Assembly: GCA_002471195.1 (NCBI GenBank)
Contig: DKPN01000049.1
Span: 20,242 to 30,881 of the forward strand
Source of the DNA: Bacteroides sp. UBA7333
Lineage (GTDB): Bacteria; Bacteroidota; Bacteroidia; Bacteroidales; Bacteroidaceae
DNA: 10,640 bases
Reading direction: 5' to 3'
The notes beneath the pieces are model-generated. The model made no database searches. It was not told where the DNA came from and saw nothing but the letters and a program-made list of their open reading frames with translations. This document shows positions 4,425-10,640 of the stretch, in pieces. A program made the translations under genes and the position numbers. The stretch's first letter is position 1. Each line of letters opens with the position of its first letter.

Positions 4425-5747
4425 ATGATAGATACTTCAGTTTTTCAAGATAAAACAGCCGTTTATTATACATTAGGCTGTAAATTAAATTTTTCAGAAA
4501 CCTCGACTATAGGCAAGACGCTCAAAGAGGCAGGCGTTAGAACTGCTCGCAAAGGTGAACAAGCAGATATATGTGTTATAAATACCTGTTCTGTTACAGA
4601 AGTTGCCGATAAGAAATGTCGACAAGCTATTAATAGGCTGAGTAAGGATCATCCAGGTGCATTTATTGTAGTTACTGGGTGTTATGCTCAACTTAAACCT
4701 GATGTGGTCTCAAAGATTGATGGTGTAGATTTGGTTTTAGGGGCAGAACAAAAAAAAGATTTACTACAATATTTGGGTGATTTACAAAAGCATGAAATCA
4801 GTGAAACACATACTACGTCGACAAAGGACATCATTTCCTTTATTCCTTCATGTTCTCGTGGAGATAGGACACGGTATTTCTTAAAGGTACAAGATGGCTG
4901 TGATTATTATTGTTCATATTGTACTATTCCTTTTGCAAGGGGACGTAGCCGTAATGGATCTATATCTGAATTGGTAGCTCAGGCTAAGCAAGCGGCAACT
5001 GAAGGAGGTAAAGAAATCGTTTTGACTGGTGTTAATATAGGCGATTTTGGTAAAAGTACAGGAGAAACTTTTATTGATTTAATAAAAGCTTTGGATGAGG
5101 TTGAGGGTATTGAAAGATATCGTATTTCATCAATTGAACCCAATCTCTTGACAGATGAAATTATAGAATTTGTGGCTTCATCAAAAAGATTTATGCCACA
5201 TTTCCATATTCCATTGCAATCGGGTAGTAATGATGTTTTAAAACTAATGCGTCGCAAGTATAATACAAGCTTGTTTGAATCAAAAATATTAAAAATTAAA
5301 AAAATGATGCCTAATGCATTTATTGGCGTTGATGTAATAGTAGGTACAAGAGGTGAAACCGAAGAATTTTTTGAAGATGCCTATTCTTTCATATCAGGCT
5401 TAGATATTACCCAATTGCACGTGTTTAGTTATTCAGAAAGACCCGGTACACAAGCATTAAAAATAGAGCATGCCGTTTCTACAGATGAAAAACATAAACG
5501 TAGTCAGCGTTTGCTGTCTTTGTCGGACGAGAAAACTAAAGCATTTTATCAAAAATACATAGGGACAACAATGATTGCTTTAATGGAAAAGACTAAAAAA
5601 GACATTCCAATGCATGGATTTACTGATAATTATATACGTATTGAGGTGGAGCATGATGATTCATTGGACAATAGATTAATAGAAGTGAAACTAAATGAAT
5701 TCAATGATGATTTTACAGCTGTAAAAGCCGAAATTATAAAAAAATAA
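4425..5747 (+). CDS. mtaB: tRNA t6A37 methylthiotransferase MtaB
   Basis: This 440-residue radical-SAM enzyme adds a methylthio group to t6A at position 37 of ANN-decoding tRNAs, giving ms2t6A (EC 2.8.4.5). Three parts are visible. The N-terminal methylthiotransferase domain has the cluster cysteines C19 (LGCKLN), C55 (NTCSVT) and C86 (TGCYAQ). The radical-SAM domain has CxxxCxxC at C159, C163 and C166 in DGCDYYCSYCTIPFARGRSR, with HIPLQSGSNDVLKLMRRKY (261-279) and GVDVIVGTRGET downstream. A C-terminal TRAM-like RNA-binding region spans about 380-440. The KLNFSET variant after C19 and the length favour MtaB over MiaB or RimO. It leads a three-gene operon, and the next gene starts 4 nt after its stop. 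It acts in the cytoplasm with two 4Fe-4S clusters. Confidence 0.93.
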   Translation: MIDTSVFQDKTAVYYTLGCKLNFSETSTIGKTLKEAGVRTARKGEQADICVINTCSVTEVADKKCRQAINRLSKDHPGAFIVVTGCYAQLKPDVVSKIDGVDLVLGAEQKKDLLQYLGDLQKHEISETHTTSTKDIISFIPSCSRGDRTRYFLKVQDGCDYYCSYCTIPFARGRSRNGSISELVAQAKQAATEGGKEIVLTGVNIGDFGKSTGETFIDLIKALDEVEGIERYRISSIEPNLLTDEIIEFVASSKRFMPHFHIPLQSGSNDVLKLMRRKYNTSLFESKILKIKKMMPNAFIGVDVIVGTRGETEEFFEDAYSFISGLDITQLHVFSYSERPGTQALKIEHAVSTDEKHKRSQRLLSLSDEKTKAFYQKYIGTTMIALMEKTKKDIPMHGFTDNYIRIEVEHDDSLDNRLIEVKLNEFNDDFTAVKAEIIKK

Positions 5748-5751
5748 TACA

Positions 5752-6798
5752 ATGAAAAAAGTGTCCATTGTTATTCTTAACTGGAATGGAAGTGAAATGT
5801 TACGCCGTTTTTTACCTTCTGTTATCTCATATAGTAAGGATGATAATATTGAAATCTGTGTAGCAGACAATGGCTCAACTGATCAGTCGGTAGAAATTAT
5901 AAAAAAAGAATTTCCAGCTATCAAAATTATTCAGTTAATGCAGAACTGGGGATTTGCAGAAGGCTATAACAAAGCTTTACAACAAATTGATGCGGAATAT
6001 GTAATGTTACTTAACTCTGATGTGGAAGTTACTGAAAATTGGCTATCTCCTCTGATCTCATTTATGGATATGCATTCTGAAGTCAGTGCTTGTCAGCCTA
6101 AAATACTTAGCTATAATAATAAGACTCAATTTGAATATGCAGGTGCCTGTGGTGGTTATATGGATAAATATGGTTATCCTTTTTGCCGGGGTAGAGTATT
6201 TAATCAACTAGAATACGATAATGGGCAATATGATGAAATTCAGACCGTTTTTTGGGCAACTGGTGCAGCATTATTTATAAGGTTGGAGGATTATAAATCA
6301 ATTGGTGGTTTTGACGGCCGTTTTTTTGCTCATATGGAGGAGATTGATCTTTGTTGGCGTTTGCAAAATATGGACAAAAAAATAGTTTGTATTCCACAAA
6401 GTAAGGTGTATCATGTTGGGGGAGCTACTTTATCAAAGGAAAATCCTCGTAAAACTTATTTGAATTTTAGAAATAATTTATTGATGCTTTACAAAAATAC
6501 TTTATCTCAAGATTTGACAACTGTTATGCGTTTACGATTGTTATTAGATTATATAGCCATTGTGAAGTATATTTTGACTGCTGATTTTATGAATGCTAAA
6601 GCTATTTATAAGGCTCGACGTGATTTTTATAAACTTCGTAATAGTTTTATAGACGATCGCATAGAAATTCAGCATAATCGTATTCGGAGTCATATTAAAG
6701 AAATGAGTATGAGAAGTGTTTTATGGCAGTTTTATTTTATAAGCAAGAAGAAATATTCTCAATTAACAGGTTTTAATGTAGATAAATATGGAAAATAG
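5752..6798 (+). CDS. Family 2 glycosyltransferase
   Basis: This 348-residue enzyme has a GT-A fold and transfers a sugar from a nucleotide donor, probably to a surface glycan. The N-terminal Rossmann-like start VSIVILNWNGSE is followed by VADNGSTD (38-44), the acceptor-side NWGFAEGYNKAL, and LLNSD (86-90), the DxD-like metal site. The lower part has WATGAALFIRLEDYKSIGGFDGRFFAHMEEIDLCWR (168-203), with the EEID acid segment, and the YHVGGATL motif (220-227) typical of rhamnosyltransferase-like members. The last 110 residues are basic and helical without a clear membrane span, so it is probably peripheral to the inner membrane. It has no SD, lies 4 nt after mtaB and overlaps mgsA by 11 nt. Donor and acceptor are unknown, and no glycan cluster surrounds it. 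Confidence 0.88.
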   Translation: MKKVSIVILNWNGSEMLRRFLPSVISYSKDDNIEICVADNGSTDQSVEIIKKEFPAIKIIQLMQNWGFAEGYNKALQQIDAEYVMLLNSDVEVTENWLSPLISFMDMHSEVSACQPKILSYNNKTQFEYAGACGGYMDKYGYPFCRGRVFNQLEYDNGQYDEIQTVFWATGAALFIRLEDYKSIGGFDGRFFAHMEEIDLCWRLQNMDKKIVCIPQSKVYHVGGATLSKENPRKTYLNFRNNLLMLYKNTLSQDLTTVMRLRLLLDYIAIVKYILTADFMNAKAIYKARRDFYKLRNSFIDDRIEIQHNRIRSHIKEMSMRSVLWQFYFISKKKYSQLTGFNVDKYGK

Positions 6799-7318
6799 AC
6801 TGGTTAGAAATATTGGATTAGTAGCTCATGATGCTATGAAGAAGGATCTCATAGAGTGGGTATTGTGGAATTCAGAATTATTAATAGGGCATAAGTTTTA
6901 CTGTACGGGTACTACAGGAACATTGATACAAGAAGCTCTAAAAGAGAAACATCCTGAGGTAAATTGGGATTTTACAATTTTAAAATCAGGGCCATTGGGT
7001 GGTGATCAACAAATAGGTTCACGTATTGTAGAAGGGAAAATCGATTATTTATTCTTTTTTACCGATCCAATGACTTTACAACCTCATGATACTGATGTAA
7101 AGGCTTTGACTAGATTGGCAGGTGTTGAAAATATTGTTTTTTGTTGTAATCGTTCAACAGCTGATCATATCATCTCTAGCCCACTATTTATTGATCCTAT
7201 GTATGAACGCACTCATCCAGATTATAGTAGTTATGCAAATCGCTTTGCTAATCAAACTGTCGTAAATGAAGCAGTAGAATCAGTAAATAAACGAAAGAAA
7301 AAGAAAAATAAAAACTAA
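6788..7318 (+). CDS. mgsA: Methylglyoxal synthase
   Basis: This 176-residue enzyme converts dihydroxyacetone phosphate to methylglyoxal and phosphate (EC 4.2.3.3), a bypass that frees phosphate when glycolysis backs up. The single MGS-like domain shows all key motifs: LVAHDAMKKD (11-20), the phosphate-binding CTGTTG (39-44), SGPLGGDQQIG (67-77) and FFTDPMTLQPHDTDVKALTRL (90-110). By alignment to the E. coli enzyme, D73 corresponds to the catalytic base Asp71, D93 to Asp91, H100 to His98 and D103 to Asp101. The tail is longer than in E. coli and ends in a lysine-rich stretch (KRKKKKNKN). The start codon lies inside the glycosyltransferase gene, so translation is probably coupled. An intrinsic terminator follows directly. 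Confidence 0.96.
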   Translation: MENRLVRNIGLVAHDAMKKDLIEWVLWNSELLIGHKFYCTGTTGTLIQEALKEKHPEVNWDFTILKSGPLGGDQQIGSRIVEGKIDYLFFFTDPMTLQPHDTDVKALTRLAGVENIVFCCNRSTADHIISSPLFIDPMYERTHPDYSSYANRFANQTVVNEAVESVNKRKKKKNKN

Positions 7319-7323
7319 AAGAC

Positions 7324-7360
7324 ATCCAGCTTATAATATTAATAAGCTGGATATTTTTTA
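7324..7360. terminator. Terminator between convergent mgsA and folB
   Basis: An 11-bp perfect stem, ATCCAGCTTAT (7324-7334) with ATAAGCTGGAT (7342-7352), closes a 7-nt loop and is followed by six T (7354-7359) on the plus strand. It is a strong terminator for the mtaB operon. On the minus strand the stem comes 5 nt after the folB stop and is followed by GTCTTTTAG, a weaker T-rich tail, so it may serve both genes. Confidence 0.9.
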
Positions 7361-7726
7361 TCTATCACAAATAAGCTCTATGCCGGCTGTTTCAATAATT
7401 GCCCCCATTGGTGGATTTCTTTTTTCTAGCTTGAATTCAATCCTTTCAATTTTATCAAAATCATTAAATAAACGATTAATAATTCGTAAAGCTAACTGCT
7501 CTAGTGTTTTTGTTTTAATATCAATTTCCTCTTTTATGGATTGGTAAATATCAGCATAGCTAACCGAGTTTAAAATGTCATCATTACCTTCTATTTGGGT
7601 TATATCTACTTTTGCTTTCATAGATACATAAAATTCGTTACCTACAACTTGCTCTTGAGGGATAACTCCATGGAATGCATAAAAGCATACGTTGTTTAAT
7701 ATAATTTGGCTTGTTTTTATGATCAT
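7358..7726 (-). CDS. folB: Dihydroneopterin aldolase
   Basis: This 122-residue enzyme cleaves 7,8-dihydroneopterin to 6-hydroxymethyl-7,8-dihydropterin and glycolaldehyde in folate synthesis (EC 4.1.2.25). The short start IILNNVCFYAFHGVIPQEQVVGNEFYV is characteristic, including E25 in the GVxxxE segment. SVSYADIY holds the conserved Tyr57, TLEQLA the substrate-binding Glu76, and FKLEKRNPP the catalytic Lys102. The frame stays open upstream to a TTG at 7771, but that would add 15 unconserved residues and span the predicted -7 box, so I start at ATG 7726. That gives the family's usual length. It lies 78 nt downstream of malQ on the same strand, with its own promoter. It is cytoplasmic and forms an octamer in known homologues. 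No other folate gene is in the window. Confidence 0.93.
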   Translation of the reverse strand: MIIKTSQIILNNVCFYAFHGVIPQEQVVGNEFYVSMKAKVDITQIEGNDDILNSVSYADIYQSIKEEIDIKTKTLEQLALRIINRLFNDFDKIERIEFKLEKRNPPMGAIIETAGIELICDR

Positions 7727-7750
7727 ATAAATGTCAATTAAATTTTTCTG

Positions 7751-7758
7751 CAAATATA
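7751..7758 (-). promoter_or_regulatory. -7 box of folB
   Basis: Minus-strand TATATTTG is a full match to TAnnTTTG and identical to the boxes of rpsF and the small lipoprotein gene. It lies 24 nt before ATG 7726. No TTG stands at the expected -33 distance. The box makes the longer start at 7771 unlikely. Confidence 0.5.
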
Positions 7759-7804
7759 TATAATTAATCAATTAAACTCCCAGTCTTAAAAGTCTATCAA
7801 GAGT

Positions 7805-10489
7805 TCAATTTTTTCGATGATTAGATTCAATAAGTCCTTTAATTTTGTTATTTAAACTGTCGACATCTATTAATTCTTCAATAGTTAAATGCATCCTATA
7901 GCGCCAATAATGCTCTGAATCAGCAGGAATATTGATACGTTCTGCTTCGAAGTTTTGGTTTCTCCATTTGTTATCTATTGACATCCAATCTTGCAATGAT
8001 AATATACATAATATTGACTGACTACTTAATTGTTTATTTATCACTTCTTCGCATAATTCAGCTGTAGCTATTTTAGGTGCTGAATCATTATGTCCTAATA
8101 TGCTACTAAAGTATTTTTGTGTTAAGATGTCATCTTCCTGCCACCATTCGCGTAGCGTTGACATATCATGAGTTGAGAATGTACAAATAGACGCATAGGG
8201 ATATTTATTCGTGTCTCCAAATAGCAGTGAGTATTCCTTTGGCATTCGTTGTATTTCAAGACTTAATATTCTCAAATCTTTCATGACCCATTCTACACAT
8301 TGAGGTATCATTCCTAAATCTTCTCCACAAGCAAGCATTTTAGTACATTGTGTTAATTGCGGAAGTTTCTTCATTGCTTGTTCTTGCCAGAAGCCATTAT
8401 GACGTTTATAGAAGTATTCGTCATATAAATGATTGAATGCTATTTTCTTTTCTTCATTTAATGTTTGATATATATACGTATATTGTGCGTTAATCCTGGG
8501 ATGATACATCGCTGGGTTTATATTATCCTTTACAAATAATACATTGCTTATTAATGTATATAATCTTTCTTTTATCTCTATATTCTCGTTGTCTGTGTTT
8601 TCATTAAAATATGCTTCAATTTTTCGTTGTGTATTAAAGTTTGATTTCATTTGGTATCTTTGCCATATGCCATTGGGCTCTAAATAAGTTTTTTTGATTT
8701 CTTCGGTACCAGTACCAAATAACTGTGTTAAATAACATTCGTCTATATATGGCTCAAGAAACTGATTTTCAAAATCAAATTCATAACTTTCAACCTCTTC
8801 TTTGGTCATTGGTAGCGCTGGAGAGAATTGTCCTAATAACCCATAAACAGAGTTCATGGGTATTTCCCAAATCCTAAAGAAACCTAAAATATGATCAATG
8901 CGGTAAGCATCGAAGTAATCAGACATTTTTTTAAAACGCTTGATCCACCATCGATAACCATCTTTAGCCATAACATTCCAATTATATGTAGGAAAACCCC
9001 AGTTTTGCCCCTTTATAGAAAAATTATCCGGAGGTGCTCCTGCTTGGCCATTTAGATTAAAGTAATGTGGCTCTGTCCATGCTTCAACGCTATTTCTACT
9101 TATTCCTATTGGTATATCTCCTTTTAATACTATTCCGTTTGTTCGAGCATAGTTTGTAGCTTCTAATAATTGTATATGTAGATGATATTGAATAAAGAAG
9201 TGAATTGAAATATCATTGTATATTGGCGAATTCTCTTCGCATAATTTTTCCACATCATATCTATTATATATAGAATGTGTGGCCCAGTTATGAAAGTTAG
9301 CACAATTATAATGATCTCTAAAATAACAAAAAGCAGCATATGGTTGTAGCCATTCTTTATTTAATAAAAAGAATTCTTTGTAGTCCTCTGATTTAAATAA
9401 TTTATTGGATTCTTGTTCGAATATCAATTTGAAATATTCCCACTTAATATTATTTACTGCTTCGTAATCTAACAAATCAAGTTTGTTCAGTATTTTTTGT
9501 TGAGTTTTAAAATATTCATTTTTGTTATTATCTATCAATGTACCCATTTTCTGTAAATTAGCATACATAGGATGAAGCGCATAAATCGATATGCTATTGT
9601 ATGGATATGAATCTTTCCATGTATGGGTCATTGTAGAGTCATTAATGGGGAGGATCTGTATGATTTTTTGATTTGTTTTAACGCACCAATCTACCATCTT
9701 TATGATATCTCCAAAATCGCCTACGCCAAAACTTGTTGAAGATTTTAATGAGAATACAGGAATAGCAACCCCTGCGCCTCTCCATGGTGATAGACCAAAA
9801 TTTATATTGTTCTCAGTCATTACTATGACTTCATTGTTTTGTTGTGTAAATTCCTGAATATTGCGGTTATCTCCTTCTTCCCATGCTATTAATTCTTTTG
9901 TTTTCTTATCTATTATAATAAACTTATATTCAAATGGGTAGGTTATATTTTCACAATCCAATTCAATTTCCCATTCAGGAAAATTAATGTCACTCATTAT
10001 TAATGCATTTTTAGGATTCCAATTGCCTAATGTCATTTGATTGCCACATATAGCTAGACAGTGGTTCTTGTTTACCCTTGGCTCAATAGCTTTTATTACT
10101 ATTCCTTTCTTGCATTTTTCTGTAATATATGATTCATGCTTGCGGGCTAAAAATACCTCTGTAAATGCTGAACTATAATAATATGCATCTTCTGGTAAAT
10201 CCTTCCAAATATCATATACTTTATACGTTCTATTTTTTTCATCGCTTAGCTGAATTTGCCTTTTGGTGATACTCCATTCTTCTCTAACTATTTGATTGTC
10301 TTTCCAAACAATATATTTGTAATAAAATGTATTGTTCCATTCTGTATTTTGCAATTCAACGCTCCAGTTAACTCCATCACTGGTGTTCATTTTAATTAAA
10401 TTGTTGCTAGCAAATTCTTGATTATCAATGACAACACGAATCTCTTCTCCCCAATTTGTTTGATATTTAATATGTAATGAAATATTCAT
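7805..10489 (-). CDS. malQ: 4-alpha-glucanotransferase (GH77) with two N-terminal CBM20-like modules
   Basis: This 894-residue amylomaltase-type enzyme moves alpha-1,4-glucan segments between maltodextrins and releases glucose (EC 2.4.1.25). Two starch-binding CBM20-like modules come first, about residues 1-100 and 128-228. The second shows GNQMTLGNWNPKNALIM, PEWEIELD and FEYKFII. The GH77 catalytic domain starts near GAGVAIPVFSLKSSTSFGVGDFGD. It carries LPINDST, YPYNSISIYALHPMYANL, GDIPIGISRNSVEAW, and GAPPDNFSIKGQNWGFPTYNW. The catalytic residues are nucleophile D532 (RIDH), acid/base E723 (CGEDLG) and D775 (STHD). The layout matches the plant DPE2 and long bacteroidal type, not the short E. 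coli or Thermus type. There is no signal peptide, so it is cytoplasmic. The stop is TGA. It is alone or at the head of a leftward unit with folB. Confidence 0.94.
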   Translation of the reverse strand: MNISLHIKYQTNWGEEIRVVIDNQEFASNNLIKMNTSDGVNWSVELQNTEWNNTFYYKYIVWKDNQIVREEWSITKRQIQLSDEKNRTYKVYDIWKDLPEDAYYYSSAFTEVFLARKHESYITEKCKKGIVIKAIEPRVNKNHCLAICGNQMTLGNWNPKNALIMSDINFPEWEIELDCENITYPFEYKFIIIDKKTKELIAWEEGDNRNIQEFTQQNNEVIVMTENNINFGLSPWRGAGVAIPVFSLKSSTSFGVGDFGDIIKMVDWCVKTNQKIIQILPINDSTMTHTWKDSYPYNSISIYALHPMYANLQKMGTLIDNNKNEYFKTQQKILNKLDLLDYEAVNNIKWEYFKLIFEQESNKLFKSEDYKEFFLLNKEWLQPYAAFCYFRDHYNCANFHNWATHSIYNRYDVEKLCEENSPIYNDISIHFFIQYHLHIQLLEATNYARTNGIVLKGDIPIGISRNSVEAWTEPHYFNLNGQAGAPPDNFSIKGQNWGFPTYNWNVMAKDGYRWWIKRFKKMSDYFDAYRIDHILGFFRIWEIPMNSVYGLLGQFSPALPMTKEEVESYEFDFENQFLEPYIDECYLTQLFGTGTEEIKKTYLEPNGIWQRYQMKSNFNTQRKIEAYFNENTDNENIEIKERLYTLISNVLFVKDNINPAMYHPRINAQYTYIYQTLNEEKKIAFNHLYDEYFYKRHNGFWQEQAMKKLPQLTQCTKMLACGEDLGMIPQCVEWVMKDLRILSLEIQRMPKEYSLLFGDTNKYPYASICTFSTHDMSTLREWWQEDDILTQKYFSSILGHNDSAPKIATAELCEEVINKQLSSQSILCILSLQDWMSIDNKWRNQNFEAERINIPADSEHYWRYRMHLTIEELIDVDSLNNKIKGLIESNHRKN

Positions 10490-10640
10490 GGTATGGATTT
10501 ATTATTAATGAAGAATATTAAACTAATAATGGAATATATTTTTTACGTAATCCACAAAGTAACACAAAAATCAGAAAAACGTTTCTTTAATTTGATTTTA
10601 TATTTAATCAAATGATATTTTATAAAAAAAGCCGATACAA
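10490..10640. other. Upstream region of malQ, no gene seen
   Basis: This is AT-rich non-coding sequence up to the window edge. A minus-strand TTACTTTG at 10555-10562 is one mismatch from the -7 consensus and could be the malQ promoter, but no -33 TTG is well placed. The last bases (AAAAAAAGCCGATACAA) could be the tail or the terminator arm of a neighbouring feature cut by the edge, and this cannot be decided here. Confidence 0.35.

Noticed and set aside
4979..5257. Minus-strand open frame inside mtaB, and a similar one at 4494-4691
   Set aside because: Both are antisense to radical-SAM and methylthiotransferase motifs and show no independent support.
5752..6798. Surface polysaccharide biosynthesis cluster suggested by the glycosyltransferase
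   Set aside because: No other glycan gene (transporter, polymerase, nucleotide-sugar enzyme) is in the window. The neighbours are tRNA modification and central metabolism.
7775..7805. Terminator between malQ and folB from the AACTC/GAGTT inverted repeat
   Set aside because: The arms are only 5 bp with a 21-nt loop and no T-run, too weak to call.
1..10640. A new defence or mobile system
   Set aside because: All larger genes are recognised housekeeping families. There are no transposase, integrase, nuclease, repeat-array or toxin-antitoxin signatures.

Overview
The window reads as ordinary chromosome from an AT-rich member of the Bacteroidota, most likely the order Bacteroidales. Three things point there. 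Several intergenic regions carry the Bacteroidota-type -7 box (TAnnTTTG). Most genes lack a Shine-Dalgarno (SD) sequence. The gene content fits: rpsF-rpsR-rplI beside a divergent marR, an 890-residue GH77 glucanotransferase with N-terminal starch-binding modules, and mtaB followed by a family 2 glycosyltransferase and mgsA. I cannot name the genus.

Left part (1-2046). A small two-helix membrane protein and a MarR-type regulator run leftward. A three-gene ribosomal operon (bS6, bS18, bL9) runs rightward and ends at a clear intrinsic terminator. The roughly 160 bp between marR and rpsF holds good promoters in both directions and an unusual cluster of palindromes, which probably includes MarR operators. 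Only the internal ribosomal genes rpsR and rplI have strong SD sequences, which stands out in this phylum.

Middle part (2050-4424). A tiny acidic, low-complexity lipoprotein runs leftward with its own promoter and terminator. A long inverted repeat overlaps its -33 region. Upstream of it, also leftward, is a long-chain acyl-CoA synthetase. A 250-bp divergent intergenic region separates the synthetase from the next operon.

Right part (4425-10640). mtaB (tRNA methylthiolation), a family 2 glycosyltransferase and mgsA (methylglyoxal synthase) form a tight rightward operon. It meets leftward folB (folate synthesis) at a strong hairpin terminator. Leftward malQ (4-alpha-glucanotransferase with two CBM20-like modules) fills the rest. 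malQ and mgsA both touch carbon flow, in alpha-glucan use and in the DHAP bypass, but nothing shows co-regulation.

I found no mobile element, CRISPR array, tRNA or rRNA, and no convincing new multi-gene system. The observations most worth a second look are regulatory: the palindrome cluster, the SD sequences in the ribosomal operon, and the inverted repeat before the small lipoprotein gene.
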